A DNA stretch of 64,000 nucleotides from Aromatoleum anaerobium (GTDB taxonomy: Bacteria; Pseudomonadota; Gammaproteobacteria; Burkholderiales; Rhodocyclaceae): NCBI RefSeq assembly GCF_012910705.2, contig NZ_WTVG02000040.1, forward strand, positions 1,290,056-1,354,055, written 5' to 3'. A model generated the notes under the pieces. The model was given only the letters and a program-made list of their open reading frames with translations. It was not told the DNA's origin and ran no database searches. The position numbers were made by a program, and so were the translations under genes. Positions 52,997 to 62,590 of the stretch are shown here, one piece after another; within the stretch, counting starts at the first letter, position 1; every line of letters begins with the position of its first letter.

Positions 52997-53842
52997 ATGC
53001 CGGCTTTCACCCACGACACGGGAAAAACCGGCTTGACTGCCCCGACCACCGAACCGCCCTTCACTGCCGCAGCGATTGCCGCATCGCTCGGAACGCTCGC
53101 GACCGCGTTCGACGTGCGGCTGCTGGCCGAATGCGCCTCGACGAACAGCGAACTCATCGATGCGCCCCCCGCCGACGACGGTCGGATCGCCATCGTCGTC
53201 ACGGATCGCCAGACGGCCGGCCGCGGTCGGCGCGGGCGGCTGTGGCAATCCTGGTCCGGCGGCAGCCTGACCTTCTCGGCGCTGTGGCGCTTTCAGCCGG
53301 GCGCGCCGGTCCCTGCCGGACTGTCGCTGGTGGTCGGTCTTGCCGTCGTCCGGGCGCTCGAGAAGCTCGGCGTCGAGGGGCTGCAGCTGAAGTGGCCGAA
53401 CGACGTGCTGGTGCATGGCGACAAGCTCGCCGGCATTCTCGTCGAACTGCTGCCCGGCCGCGGCCGCACCCCGGCAGCGGTTGTCGGAATCGGTCTGAAC
53501 CTGCGGCTGCCCGCCGGCGCATCGATCCCCGATCAGCCGGGCGTCACCGATCTTGCCGCGCACCTCGCCGAGTTGCCCGATCGCAGCGCGCTGCTCGCTT
53601 CGCTGCTCGCCGAATTGCACGCGCTGTTCGAGACTTACGCTGCGGCCGGCTTCCCGGCGCTGCGCGGCGCCTGGCAGCAACGCAACGCGTTCGCCGACCT
53701 GCCGGTGCGCGTCAGTGGCGAGGGCCGCGAACTTGACGGCATCTGCGCAGGCGTCGACGAAGACGGCGCGCTGCTGATCCGCGGCGACGACGGGCTGGTG
53801 CGCATCCTCTCCGGCGAGGTGTCGCTGCGAGTGCGCCGGTGA
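52997..53842 (+). CDS. birA: Biotin-[acetyl-CoA-carboxylase] ligase
   Basis: BirA forms biotinyl-AMP and biotinylates the carboxyl-carrier protein. The 281-residue protein has the catalytic 'TDRQTAGRGRRGRLWQS', 'LQLKWPNDVLVHGDKLAGILVE' and 'VVGIGLNLRLP'. There is no N-terminal DNA-binding domain, so it cannot repress bio genes. The first 20 residues are not conserved, and a start downstream is possible. The stop overlaps the coaX GTG by 4 nt. Confidence 0.9.
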   Translation: MPAFTHDTGKTGLTAPTTEPPFTAAAIAASLGTLATAFDVRLLAECASTNSELIDAPPADDGRIAIVVTDRQTAGRGRRGRLWQSWSGGSLTFSALWRFQPGAPVPAGLSLVVGLAVVRALEKLGVEGLQLKWPNDVLVHGDKLAGILVELLPGRGRTPAAVVGIGLNLRLPAGASIPDQPGVTDLAAHLAELPDRSALLASLLAELHALFETYAAAGFPALRGAWQQRNAFADLPVRVSGEGRELDGICAGVDEDGALLIRGDDGLVRILSGEVSLRVRR

Positions 53843-54567
53843 TCCTGCTGATCGACGCGGGCAACACCCGCATCAAGTGGGGCGTGATCCGGGGAGAGGC
53901 CTGGATCGGCGAAGGCGCGCTCGCCCATGCCGAAGTCGCGGCGCTGGGCGACATCGCGGCGGCTCATCCGGGTCTGCGCCGGATCGTCGGCACGAACGTC
54001 GCCGGCCCCGCCGTTGCCGCCGCAATCGCTGCCGCATTGCGCGGTGTCGGTATCGCGCCGCAGTGGGTCCATGCATCGGCGGAACGCTGCGGCGTGCGCA
54101 ACCGTTACGACAATCCCGCACAGCTCGGCGCCGACCGGTGGGTCGCGCTGCTCGGCGCCCGCGCGCTGCACGGCGCGGCCTGCCTGGTCGTCAACGCCGG
54201 CACGGCGACGACTGTCGACATCCTCGCCGCGTCGGGCGACTTCGACGGCGGAATCATCCTGCCGGGGGAAGACCTGATGCGCCGCGCCCTCGCCGGCAAC
54301 ACCGCCCAGCTGCCGTTTGCCGAAGGGTGCTACGTCGGTGCACCGCGCAATACGGCCGACGCGATCGTTTCCGGCTGCCGCAACGCGCAGGCCGGAGCAA
54401 TCGAACGCATGTTCCGCCAGATCGCGCACCTGCCCGGCGCCCGCTGCCTGCTCAGCGGAGGCGCCGCGCCGCAGCTCGAAGAACTGCTCGGCATCCCTTT
54501 TTCGCGCGTCGACAATCTCGTCCTGAAAGGGCTCGCAGTCGTCGCGCGCGAGGATGCAGCCGCATGA
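53839..54567 (+). CDS. coaX: Type III pantothenate kinase
   Basis: CoaX performs the first step of coenzyme A synthesis. The 242-residue ASKHA-fold protein starts at GTG 53839 with '[16 protein letters not shown]', and has '[13 protein letters not shown]' and '[27 protein letters not shown]'. Type III enzymes are not inhibited by CoA. It is coupled to birA by a GTGA overlap, as in many betaproteobacteria. A short frame beginning at 54564 after it is judged to be non-coding. Confidence 0.95.
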   Translation: MILLIDAGNTRIKWGVIRGEAWIGEGALAHAEVAALGDIAAAHPGLRRIVGTNVAGPAVAAAIAAALRGVGIAPQWVHASAERCGVRNRYDNPAQLGADRWVALLGARALHGAACLVVNAGTATTVDILAASGDFDGGIILPGEDLMRRALAGNTAQLPFAEGCYVGAPRNTADAIVSGCRNAQAGAIERMFRQIAHLPGARCLLSGGAAPQLEELLGIPFSRVDNLVLKGLAVVAREDAAA

Positions 54568-54622
54568 ACGCCCCTCGCAACAATCCGATATTCCCTTCTG
54601 TGCATTCAACGGAGCAGACAAC

Positions 54623-55990
54623 GTGACCGAACCGACCCGCATCCTGCTGGAAGAAAACGAGATCCCGACGCACTGGTACAACGTCGTCGCGGACATGCCG
54701 AACGCGCCGGCACCATCGCTCGGTCCGGACGGCAAGCCGGTCAGCCCGGAGCAGATGATGGCGATCTTCCCGGCGCAGATCCTCGAGCAGGAGATGAGCG
54801 CCGCACGCTGGATTCCGATCCCCGACGAAGTGCGCGAGATCTACAAGATCTGGCGTCCCAGCCCGTTGATGCGGGCGGTGCGGCTCGAACGGGCACTCGG
54901 CACTCCGGCGAAGATCTTCTTCAAGAACGAAGGCGTTTCCCCGGCAGGCTCGCACAAGCCGAACTCGGCGGTGCCGCAGGCCTTTTACAACAAGCAGGCC
55001 GGGATCAAGCGCCTGGCGACCGAAACCGGCGCGGGCCAGTGGGGTTCGTCGATCGCCTTCGCCGGGCAGATGTTCGGCCTCGAAGTGCGCGTCTACATGG
55101 TGAAGGTCAGCTATCACCAGAAACCGTACCGCCGGCTGATGATGCAGACGTGGGGCGCCGAGGTGTTCGCCAGCCCGTCCGAGCTGACGCAGACCGGGCG
55201 CGACGCCCTTGCGAAGGATCCGGACAACCAGGGCTCGCTCGGCCTCGCGATCTCGGAAGCGGTCGAGGAAGCCGCCGGCCGCGCCGACACGAACTACACG
55301 CTCGGCTCGGTGCTCAACCACGTGCTGCTGCACCAGAGCATCATCGGCCTCGAAGCAAAAAAGCAGTTCGACAAGATCGGCCTCTATCCTGATGTCGTCC
55401 TCGGCCCGTGCGGCGGCGGTTCGAGCTTCGGCGGCATCGCGTTCCCGTTCCTCGCCGACAAGGCGGCCGGCGACAAGCGCGCGCAGAATCTGCGCTGCGT
55501 CGCGGTCGAGCCGAATTCCTGCCCGACGCTGACGAAAGGCCAGTATGCCTACGACTTCGGCGACGCGTCCGGCTTCACGCCGATGATGAAGATGTACACG
55601 CTGGGCCACGATTTCATGCCCCCGGGCATTCACGCCGGAGGCTTGCGCTACCACGGCGACTCGCCGCTGGTCTCGCAGCTCTACCACGAAGGGCTGCTCG
55701 AAGCCGTCGCCGTGCCCCAGCTCGCGACCTTCGAAGCCGGCGTGCTGTTCGCGCGCACCGAAGGCATCATTCCCGCGCCGGAGTCGTGCCACGCCATTCG
55801 CGCCGCGATCGACGAAGCGATCAAGTGCAAGGAAACCGGCGAACCCAAGACGATCCTGTTCAATCTGACGGGCCACGGTCACTTCGACATGAGTTCCTAC
55901 GACCGCTATTTCTCCGGCCAGCTCGAAAACTACGACTATCCGGCCGAAGCGGTCGCAGCGTCGCTTGCGCACCTGCCGAAATTCGGCTGA
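54623..55990 (+). CDS. TrpB2-type tryptophan synthase beta-like protein
   Basis: This 455-residue PLP enzyme of the TrpB2 branch carries the PLP lysine in '[14 protein letters not shown]' (about residue 115), '[14 protein letters not shown]', and the phosphate loop '[15 protein letters not shown]'. A long N-terminal extension and '[14 protein letters not shown]' set it apart from TrpB1. TrpB2 enzymes convert indole, phosphoserine or serine to tryptophan and usually lack a TrpA partner. The GTG start at 54623 follows GGAG at 54611-54614. Confidence 0.9.
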   Translation: MTEPTRILLEENEIPTHWYNVVADMPNAPAPSLGPDGKPVSPEQMMAIFPAQILEQEMSAARWIPIPDEVREIYKIWRPSPLMRAVRLERALGTPAKIFFKNEGVSPAGSHKPNSAVPQAFYNKQAGIKRLATETGAGQWGSSIAFAGQMFGLEVRVYMVKVSYHQKPYRRLMMQTWGAEVFASPSELTQTGRDALAKDPDNQGSLGLAISEAVEEAAGRADTNYTLGSVLNHVLLHQSIIGLEAKKQFDKIGLYPDVVLGPCGGGSSFGGIAFPFLADKAAGDKRAQNLRCVAVEPNSCPTLTKGQYAYDFGDASGFTPMMKMYTLGHDFMPPGIHAGGLRYHGDSPLVSQLYHEGLLEAVAVPQLATFEAGVLFARTEGIIPAPESCHAIRAAIDEAIKCKETGEPKTILFNLTGHGHFDMSSYDRYFSGQLENYDYPAEAVAASLAHLPKFG

Positions 55991-56039
55991 ACAGGGCGGC
56001 GAGCGATGACTTCGCGGGCACTCCGGTAAGCTTGCAGCC

Positions 56040-56861
56040 ATGCCCGCAATGCGCCTGATTTTCGTCGTCCTGATCCTGTTGAACCTGCTCGCCTTCGCCT
56101 CGACGCGAGGCTGGCTCGGCACCGCCGCGCCCGACGGCGAACCCGAGCGGCTCAGCAACCAGCTCAACCCCGGCCGCATCATCCTGCACCCGCTGCAGCC
56201 GGCAAGCGATGGCGCGGGGGCGAATGCGGCCGAAGCCGAGCCGGCGGTCCCCGCGCCAGCCATCCCGCCACTCACCGCACCGGCCGCCGAATCCTCACCG
56301 GCCGCCGAATCCTCACCGGCCGAATTCTCACCGGCCAAATCCCCGCTCGCCCCCGATCAAACCGCACAGCCCGATGTTGCATCAGCCTTGGTGGAAACGC
56401 CCGTCGAACCGCTGGCGTGCGTCGCCTATCGCGGTCTCGCGGCAAGCCAGGCCGATGCGCTCACCGCTGAGGCGCAAGCGGTTACCGGGCTGCAAATCGA
56501 CCGCACCACAACCAGTGCTCCGAGCGCATGGTGGGTGCGCATCCCTCCCGAAGGCGGCCGCGACGGCGCCGAACGCAAGGTGGCCGAGTTGCGCACGCTC
56601 GGCATCCGCGATTACTTCATCGTTTCTGACGCCGGGCCAAACCAGTTCGCGGTTTCGCTCGGCATCTTCAAGAGCGAAGCCAAAGCGCAGCAGCATCTCG
56701 CCTTTCTTCGCACCCGGCATGTGCGGGGGGCCGCCGTGACGGCGCGCAACGCCGCCGTCTACCGCATCGAGATACGCGGCCCTGCGGACGCACTCGCAAC
56801 TTTCGACAACTCCCGCGGCGCCGCTCAGGCTGGCGCCGCCAAGACCGGATGCAATCCATGA
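56040..56861 (+). CDS. SPOR-domain protein with membrane anchor
   Basis: This 273-residue protein has one N-terminal membrane helix ('RLIFVVLILLNLLAFAST'). An Ala/Pro-rich linker contains a tandem 'AAESSP' repeat (DNA about 56282-56338). A C-terminal SPOR-like domain spans about residues 180-255 ('WWVRIPPEGGRDGAERKVAELRTLGIRDYFI', then 'FAVSLGIFKSEAKAQQHLAFLRTRHV'). SPOR domains bind denuded peptidoglycan at the division site. The stop overlaps the coaE ATG by 4 nt. An alternative start is ATG 56049. Confidence 0.82.
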   Translation: MPAMRLIFVVLILLNLLAFASTRGWLGTAAPDGEPERLSNQLNPGRIILHPLQPASDGAGANAAEAEPAVPAPAIPPLTAPAAESSPAAESSPAEFSPAKSPLAPDQTAQPDVASALVETPVEPLACVAYRGLAASQADALTAEAQAVTGLQIDRTTTSAPSAWWVRIPPEGGRDGAERKVAELRTLGIRDYFIVSDAGPNQFAVSLGIFKSEAKAQQHLAFLRTRHVRGAAVTARNAAVYRIEIRGPADALATFDNSRGAAQAGAAKTGCNP

Positions 56862-57475
56862 ATTCTCATCACTTCCTGGTCGGCCTGACCGGGGGCATCG
56901 GCAGCGGCAAGAGCGCAGCCGCGGATCGTCTCGCCGAACTCGGCGCTGCGGTGATCGACACCGACCTGATTGCCCACGCGCTCACCGCGCCCGGCGGCGC
57001 CGCCATCGAACCGATCCGCGAGGCATTCGGCAACGACGTGATCACCGCAGATGGCGCGCTCGACCGCAAGGCGATGCGCGATCTCGCCTTCAGCGACCCG
57101 CAGGCACGCCGCCAACTCGAAGCGATCATCCATCCGGCAATCCGCGCCGAGAGCGATCGCCAGATTCGCGAGGCGTGCGGCCCGTACGCCGTTCTCGTCG
57201 TGCCGCTGCTGATCGAATCGAACTCGTACCGCGAACGATACGACCGCATCTGCGTCGTGGACTGCCCGGTCGACGTGCAGATCGCCCGCGTCATGACCCG
57301 CAGCCATCTGCCCGAAGACCAGGTTCGCGCGATCATCGCTGTCCAGTCGAGCCGTGAAGAAAAGCTCGCCGCGGCGGACGATGTGGTCGACAACAGCGGC
57401 GACCTCGCGTCGCTTTACGCGCAGGTCGACCGCCTGCACGCCCGGTATCTCGCCGCCGCGGGGGCGACAAGCTGA
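56858..57475 (+). CDS. coaE: Dephospho-CoA kinase
   Basis: CoaE phosphorylates dephospho-CoA in the last step of CoA synthesis. The 205-residue P-loop kinase has 'VGLTGGIGSGKSAAADRLAELG', 'VIDTDLIAHAL', 'IHPAIR' and 'VVPLLIESNSYRERYDRICVVDCP'. It starts at 56858 with an ATGA overlap to the SPOR gene; the ATG at 56849 is less likely. zapD and yacG follow, the classical coaE-zapD-yacG order. Confidence 0.96.
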   Translation: MNSHHFLVGLTGGIGSGKSAAADRLAELGAAVIDTDLIAHALTAPGGAAIEPIREAFGNDVITADGALDRKAMRDLAFSDPQARRQLEAIIHPAIRAESDRQIREACGPYAVLVVPLLIESNSYRERYDRICVVDCPVDVQIARVMTRSHLPEDQVRAIIAVQSSREEKLAAADDVVDNSGDLASLYAQVDRLHARYLAAAGATS

Positions 57476-57591
57476 CAACCGCTGCATTTCGCTCCCGATG
57501 CGAAACAATCCGGCCCGACGGCCGGGGTTTGGGCGCTGTGCTATCATCCGGCGCTCCAGCCGGGAGACCCTGGCTTTGTGGGCGCAACCCG

Positions 57592-58347
57592 GTGATTAGC
57601 TACGAATATCCTCTGAACGAGCGTATCCGGACGCTACTGCGCCTCGAGGACTTGTACGCCAAGATTGTCCATTTCCTGAGCGGCGACGCGCCGCAGGACC
57701 ATCACGTCGCGCTGCTCACGCTGTTCGAGGTGATCGAAGTCGCCGGGCGCGCTGACCTGAAGGTGGACCTGGTGCAGGAACTGGAGCGCCAGCGGCAGAT
57801 CCTGATCTCCTTTCGTCACAACCCGGAGATTTCGGAACAGGCGCTGTCGGGCGCGCTGTACGAGATCGAGCAGGCGTCGTCGTCGCTGCTCGCTATGGCG
57901 GGAAAAATCGGGCAGTACCTGCGCGAAAACGAGTGGCTGATGGCGATCCGCAGTCGCGCGTCGATCCCGGGTGGCGTTTGCCAGTTCGACCTCCCGTCGT
58001 ATCATTACTGGCTCAACCGCAACCCCGAGCAGCGCCGCAGCGATCTGGAAGGCTGGCTGCGCCCGATGATCCCGATTCGCGAAGGCCTCACGATCGTGCT
58101 TCGTCTGCTGCGCGCAAGCGCCCAACCTGAAACGCAGCTTGCGCGCGGCGGCACGTATCAGCTGACGATGGGGGGGCGCGGCGCGCAGATGCTGCAGTTG
58201 CGGCTCGCGCCCGTGGAAGCGGTGGTGCCCGAGATCAGCGCCAACAAATATGCGCTCAATGTCCGCTTCATGCTGTCCGAGACGGTGGTCCGCCCGCGGC
58301 TGGCTGAGCGCGACATTCCGTTTGAAATCACCTTTTGCAGTCTCTGA
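57592..58347 (+). CDS. zapD: Cell division protein ZapD
   Basis: This 251-residue ZapD (DUF1342) cross-links FtsZ filaments. It has '[26 protein letters not shown]', '[19 protein letters not shown]', '[13 protein letters not shown]' and the C-terminal '[18 protein letters not shown]', which is diagnostic. The likely start is GTG at 57592, right before the conserved '[10 protein letters not shown]'; the frame open to 57529 is not conserved. A TATCAT-like -10 lies at 57542-57547. Confidence 0.94.
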   Translation: MISYEYPLNERIRTLLRLEDLYAKIVHFLSGDAPQDHHVALLTLFEVIEVAGRADLKVDLVQELERQRQILISFRHNPEISEQALSGALYEIEQASSSLLAMAGKIGQYLRENEWLMAIRSRASIPGGVCQFDLPSYHYWLNRNPEQRRSDLEGWLRPMIPIREGLTIVLRLLRASAQPETQLARGGTYQLTMGGRGAQMLQLRLAPVEAVVPEISANKYALNVRFMLSETVVRPRLAERDIPFEITFCSL

Positions 58348-58361
58348 CTGCCCTGCGAAAC

Positions 58362-58559
58362 ATGGCCAAGGTGCGAATCGTCAGCTGCCCGCAATGCGGC
58401 GCGAAGGTAAAGTGGTCGGCCGACAATCCTTTTCGTCCGTTCTGCTCCGAGCGCTGCAAGCAGATCGATCTCGGCGCATGGGCGTCGGAGAATTACCGCG
58501 TGCCGGCCTCGACGCCCCCCGATAATGACGATCCCCCGGATCCCTCCCGTCAGGACTGA
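58362..58559 (+). CDS. yacG: DNA gyrase inhibitor YacG
   Basis: This 65-residue zinc protein has '[12 protein letters not shown]' and '[23 protein letters not shown]', giving the Cx2C...Cx3C zinc site and the conserved C-terminal block. In E. coli it binds GyrB and inhibits gyrase. The start at 58362 is 14 nt after zapD. Its end overlaps the oppositely oriented Nudix gene by 10 nt. Confidence 0.94.
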   Translation: MAKVRIVSCPQCGAKVKWSADNPFRPFCSERCKQIDLGAWASENYRVPASTPPDNDDPPDPSRQD

Positions 58560-59491
58560 AACCAGGTGCCTCGAATCGCCGCAATGCCGTGTGCAGCGGC
58601 GCGACGGGCGGCGTCCATGTCGCCCTCCACGAGCCCGCCCAGGGCGAACACCGGAATCGGCAGGTCGCGGACCAGCTCTGCAAAAGCGTCCCACCCCAGC
58701 GCCTCGCGCTCCGGGTGCGTGAGCGTCGGCCGCACCGCACCGAGCAGCGCGTAGTCCAGCCCCAGTTCAGCGGCTCGTTCGAGTTCCGCGCGGCAATGAC
58801 ACGATGCGCCAACCCACTCGAAATCGGGGCGCACTGTCACCCACGCGAGTTCGGCCGCCGGAAGATGCACGCCGTCGACGCCGAGTTCGTGCGCGAGTCC
58901 GCAGTCCTGATTGATCACCACGAGCGCGCCGTATTCCCGCGCGCGACGGATCACTGCGCCCGTAAACGACGCCAGTTCGCCGCGCGGCATGCCGGGCTCG
59001 CGAACTTGCACCAGCCGCAGGCCGCGCTCGAGCGCGGCATCGAGACGGGCAAGCTGCGCCTCGGTGCCGATGTCAGCCGCGTGCGTGATCCCCATCCACC
59101 GCGGCAAGCGCAGCGCCTTCAGGATCGGACCGTTCGCCGGCAGCATTGGGCCCACCCCAGGCCGGTCGGCATGCTCCCACGACAACGCGCTGTGCACGTG
59201 GTCGTTGATCTCGCCGTCCCAGCCCGTGACCTCGAAGAAATGCAGGCGCACGTGCGCGTGCTCGTACCGATGCTCGCGCGTGACCCACGGCCGGATCGAC
59301 GTCACGCGGATCCCGAGTTCCTCGTCGAGCTCGCGGATCAGCGCCTGCTCTGCGGTTTCGCCCGCCTCGACCTTTCCTCCCGGAAATTCCCAGTAACCCG
59401 GATAGAACGTGCCGGGGGCGCGCTGCCCCAGCAGAAAACTCCCGTCGGGCCGCGTGATCACACCGGCCGCAACCTCCACCCGCTTTTTCAT
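58550..59491 (-). CDS. Nudix hydrolase fused to a ThiE-like domain
   Basis: 313 residues. The N-terminal half is a MutT-type Nudix enzyme, with '[24 protein letters not shown]' containing the Nudix box GX5EX7REUXEEXGU. The C-terminal half is a thiamine-phosphate-synthase-like TIM barrel ('[17 protein letters not shown]', '[26 protein letters not shown]', '[27 protein letters not shown]'). The first half probably sanitises 8-oxo-dGTP, and the second may be a divergent ThiE or TenI domain of unknown substrate. This fusion is common in beta/gammaproteobacteria. It converges on yacG. Confidence 0.92.
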   Translation of the reverse strand: MKKRVEVAAGVITRPDGSFLLGQRAPGTFYPGYWEFPGGKVEAGETAEQALIRELDEELGIRVTSIRPWVTREHRYEHAHVRLHFFEVTGWDGEINDHVHSALSWEHADRPGVGPMLPANGPILKALRLPRWMGITHAADIGTEAQLARLDAALERGLRLVQVREPGMPRGELASFTGAVIRRAREYGALVVINQDCGLAHELGVDGVHLPAAELAWVTVRPDFEWVGASCHCRAELERAAELGLDYALLGAVRPTLTHPEREALGWDAFAELVRDLPIPVFALGGLVEGDMDAARRAAAHGIAAIRGTWFQS

Positions 59492-59503
59492 CGATGATTT
59501 CCG

Positions 59504-60364
59504 CTATTCGAAGCGCCCGGCGTGGTCGCGGGCGAACTGCCAGGCGACGCGGCCCGAACGCGAGCCGCGCAGCAACGCCCACTGCAAGGCTTCCTGGCGC
59601 GCATTTCCGATTGCCTCGCGATCCAGACCGAATTCCTCGAGCCAGTGCGCGACGATCGCCAGATACTCGTCCTGGCTGAACGGGTAGAACGAAATCCACA
59701 GCCCGAAGCGTTCGGACAGCGAGATTTTCTCCTCGACCGCCTCGCCGGGATGCACTTCGCCATCGACATGCCGCGCCTGGAGGTTTTCGTCGTGGTATTC
59801 GGGCATCAGATGCCGTCGATTGGACGTTGCATAGATCAGCGCATTGTCCGGCACCGCCGCAACGGAACCGTCGAGCACGCTCTTCAGCGCCTTGTAGGCC
59901 GGCTCGGCCTCTTCGAACGACAGGTCGTCGCAGAACAGGATGAACCGCTCCGGCCGGCCCGCGATCAGTTCGACGATGTCCGGAAGATCCATCAGGTCCT
60001 CCTTGTCGACCTCGATCAGCCGCAGCCCGCGATCCGCATACGCATTCAGCAGCGCTTTCACCAGCGACGACTTGCCGGTGCCGCGCGCGCCGGTCAGCAG
60101 CACGTTGTTGGCGTGCCGCCCGTCAAGGAACTGGCGCGTGTTCCGGTCGATGCGGGCCTTCTGGTCGTCGACGTCGCACAAGTCGGCGAGCCGGATCCCG
60201 TGAGGGCGCATGACGGGCTGCAGGCCGGGACGAGCGTTTCGCCTGCGCCACAGAAACGCCGTCGCAGCCGACCAGTCGGGCGCAAGTGCCGGGCCCGGCA
60301 GCAGCTGCTCGAGCCGGTCGATCAGCTGTTCGGCACGCGCCAGCAGCTTGGCAACATCATTCAT
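59504..60364 (-). CDS. DUF815 AAA+ ATPase
   Basis: A 286-residue AAA+ protein of the DUF815 family. It has Walker A 'LTGARGTGKSSLVKALLNAY', Walker B-like 'RFILFCDDLSFEE', and the sensor stretch 'NALIYATSNRRHL' followed by 'FGLWISFYPFSQDEYL'. The family is widespread and uncharacterised. It lies between a Nudix-ThiE gene downstream and a tiny membrane protein gene upstream, overlapping the latter by 8 nt, so the three are probably co-transcribed. Confidence 0.9.
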   Translation of the reverse strand: MNDVAKLLARAEQLIDRLEQLLPGPALAPDWSAATAFLWRRRNARPGLQPVMRPHGIRLADLCDVDDQKARIDRNTRQFLDGRHANNVLLTGARGTGKSSLVKALLNAYADRGLRLIEVDKEDLMDLPDIVELIAGRPERFILFCDDLSFEEAEPAYKALKSVLDGSVAAVPDNALIYATSNRRHLMPEYHDENLQARHVDGEVHPGEAVEEKISLSERFGLWISFYPFSQDEYLAIVAHWLEEFGLDREAIGNARQEALQWALLRGSRSGRVAWQFARDHAGRFE

Positions 60365-60467
60365 CGCGATCCTCACTCGGACGGTTACTGCGTTTCGGCC
60401 AAGTCGCCCAGACGATGATGAGCAACAGCGCCAGCGCAACCCCCGCTTCCAGAAAAATCACCCACAT
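60357..60467 (-). CDS. Small single-span membrane protein (36 aa)
   Basis: A 36-codon frame begins ATG at 60467, with the ribosome-binding sequence AGGAG about 8 nt upstream. It encodes 'MWVIFLEAGVALALLLIIVW', a membrane helix, followed by a short basic/acidic tail ending 'SEDRDE'. The last 8 nt overlap the DUF815 ATPase start, which favours translational coupling. The helix, ribosome-binding site and overlap support it as real; no homologue is known to me. The function is unknown. Confidence 0.65.
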   Translation of the reverse strand: MWVIFLEAGVALALLLIIVWATWPKRSNRPSEDRDE

Positions 60468-60543
60468 CCTGCTCTCCTGCCCGAACCGGGTTGTCGGCCC
60501 GGTATACTTGCCGGCTCGGCCGCAAGTCTACCTGATCCCGCCC

Positions 60544-61797
60544 ATGAAACGACGCGCCTCACTTTCCCCGCTCCGTGCTCTGCTGGCCGTTGCGACGCTG
60601 GGCCTGCTTTCCGCATGCGGAACGCGGCCACCCTCGATGACGACGCCCTCCGGACCGCCGCCAGCCGTGCGCACGTGCCCGCCCGCCCAGGCATGCCCCG
60701 CCTGCCCGGCCTGTCCCGCGGCGCCCGCGGCGGCACCACCGCCCGCTCCGGCCGAACCTCTGCAGCGGATCGACTGGAGCGAACTCCCCGGCTGGCGCGA
60801 AGACGACCATGCCGGCGCCTGGCCGGCGTTGCGCGAGTCATGCAACGCGATCGCGCAGCAGCCACGATGGCAGGCGATGTGCGAGGCAGCCCGGGCGCTC
60901 GGCGGCACTCCGCCTGCCGCGTCGGTTCGTCGCTTCCTCGAAGCCCACCTCGAACCTTGGGCGGTCCTAAATTCCGACGCAACGCGAAACGGTCTCATCA
61001 CCGGCTATTACGAACCGCTGATCAAGGGCAGCCGCACCCCTTCCGAACATTATCCATGGCCCATCCATGGCATTCCGCACGACATGCTGACGGTCGATTT
61101 CGGTGACCTGTATCCGGACCTGAAGAATCTTCGCCTGCGCGGGAGGATCGTCGGCAACAAAGTCGTCCCCTACTGGACCCGTGCCGATATCGAGCGCATG
61201 CAGGACCGCGCGCCCGCCCCGACACTGCTCTGGGCAGCCGATCCGATTGACCTGTTTTTCCTGCAGGTACAAGGGTCCGGGCGGGTGGAACTGCCCGACG
61301 GGACCAAAGTGCGCATCGGCTATGCAGACCAAAACGGTCATCCGTACCAGTCGATCGGACGTTGGCTCGTCGCCCAGGGTGAGCTGCCGATCGAGAAGGC
61401 CTCGATGGAGGGCATCAAGAACTGGGCGCGCGCAAACCCGCAACGCCTGTCGGAACTGCTGAACACCAACCCGAGCTATGTCTTCTTTCGCGAATTGCCG
61501 GCCCGCGGGGGAGGGCCGATCGGCGCGCTGGGAGTTCCGCTGACCGACGAGCGCAGCGTCGCAGTCGATCCGCGCACCATTCCGCTCGGCGCGCCGGTGT
61601 ACCTTTCGACGACCTGGCCGCTATCGGACCGCCCCCTGCAGCGACTGATGTTCGCCCAGGACACCGGGGGGGCGATCAAGGGGGCCGTGCGCGCGGACTT
61701 TTTCTGGGGCTTCGGACCGGAGGCGGGAGTGCAGGCCGGCCGGATGCGCCAACAAGGACAATTGTGGGTGCTGCTGCCGCGAAGCTCCCGACCTTGA
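60544..61797 (+). CDS. mltA: Membrane-bound lytic murein transglycosylase A
   Basis: MltA cleaves peptidoglycan to 1,6-anhydromuropeptides. This 417-residue lipoprotein has a signal peptide with lipobox 'LLSAC' (about residues 21-25) and a Pro/Ala/Cys-rich linker. The 3D domain 'VAVDPRTIPLGAPVYL' and 'AQDTGGAIKGAVRADFFWGFG' includes the catalytic Asp. 'ITGYYEPLIKGSRTPS' matches the beta-barrel core. It is divergent from the small membrane protein, with a 76-nt gap between starts. Confidence 0.95.
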   Translation: MKRRASLSPLRALLAVATLGLLSACGTRPPSMTTPSGPPPAVRTCPPAQACPACPACPAAPAAAPPPAPAEPLQRIDWSELPGWREDDHAGAWPALRESCNAIAQQPRWQAMCEAARALGGTPPAASVRRFLEAHLEPWAVLNSDATRNGLITGYYEPLIKGSRTPSEHYPWPIHGIPHDMLTVDFGDLYPDLKNLRLRGRIVGNKVVPYWTRADIERMQDRAPAPTLLWAADPIDLFFLQVQGSGRVELPDGTKVRIGYADQNGHPYQSIGRWLVAQGELPIEKASMEGIKNWARANPQRLSELLNTNPSYVFFRELPARGGGPIGALGVPLTDERSVAVDPRTIPLGAPVYLSTTWPLSDRPLQRLMFAQDTGGAIKGAVRADFFWGFGPEAGVQAGRMRQQGQLWVLLPRSSRP

Positions 61798-61849
61798 ACC
61801 AGGCATTGCATGCAGCGTCGAAACATTCCGCGCTGCGGGCAATTTCCCC

Positions 61850-62575
61850 TTACTTCTTCCCGACTTCCAGCAGTGCCTGCTCCAGCTCTGCCGCCGGGAG
61901 ATAGCCGCCCAGCCGCCGTCCGTCGGCAAGGAACATTGTCGGCGTTCCATTGATCCTGAGTTTCTGCCCGAGCGTGACGTTGCGCTCGACGACGGAACTG
62001 TCGCAGCTCGCCGACGCCGGCACTTTCGCATTCAGGATCCAGTCGCTCCATGCCTTCGCCCGATCCTCGGCGCACCAGATATGGCGTGATTTCTCGGTGG
62101 AATCCGGACTCAGGATCGGATACAGGAAGGTATAGACGGTGACGTCCTTCAGTTGCGCCAGTTCCTTGCCGAGACGCTTGCAGTACCCGCAATTCGGATC
62201 TTCGAACGAGACGATGACGCGCTTGCCGTTTCCCTTTACCTGCTTGATCGCCTGGTCGAGCGGAAGCGTGCCGAAGTCGATCGCCGAAAGCTGCGTCATC
62301 CGTGCCTGAGTGACATCGCGCCGCGTCTTGGTGTCGATCACCCTGCCGTCGATCAGGAAGCTCACCTTTTCGTCCGTATAGACGATTTCTCCGCTCTTCA
62401 GAACGACCTCGTAGAGCCCGCCGTACGGCATCCTGGCCACCGACTCGACGACCGGGGAGCCGACAAATCCTTCCACGGCCTTGCGCACGCTCCCTTCGTC
62501 GGCGTGGGCGAGGCCCAGCGACGCCATGCCAACAAAAGCGGCCACCAGGGCCGGACGAAGTGCACATTCGAACAT
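61850..62575 (-). CDS. dsbC: Periplasmic disulfide isomerase DsbC
   Basis: This 241-residue precursor has a signal peptide ending 'GLAHADE' (about residue 26). An N-terminal dimerisation domain carries 'PYGGLYEVVLKSGEIVYTDEKVSFLIDG'. A thioredoxin domain has active site 'FEDPNCGYCKRLGKEL' and cis-Pro 'INGTPTMFLADGRRLGGYLP'. It is kept reduced by DsbD and reshuffles wrong disulfides. It follows the UbiH-like gene on the minus strand by 15 nt. Confidence 0.95.
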   Translation of the reverse strand: MFECALRPALVAAFVGMASLGLAHADEGSVRKAVEGFVGSPVVESVARMPYGGLYEVVLKSGEIVYTDEKVSFLIDGRVIDTKTRRDVTQARMTQLSAIDFGTLPLDQAIKQVKGNGKRVIVSFEDPNCGYCKRLGKELAQLKDVTVYTFLYPILSPDSTEKSRHIWCAEDRAKAWSDWILNAKVPASASCDSSVVERNVTLGQKLRINGTPTMFLADGRRLGGYLPAAELEQALLEVGKK

Positions 62576-62590
62576 CGGTATCTCCAGAAA

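Noticed and set aside
54564..54626. Small frame after coaX beginning with ATGA overlap
   Set aside because: It encodes 20 residues without hydrophobic or conserved features and runs into the trpB2 start; it looks like leader sequence.
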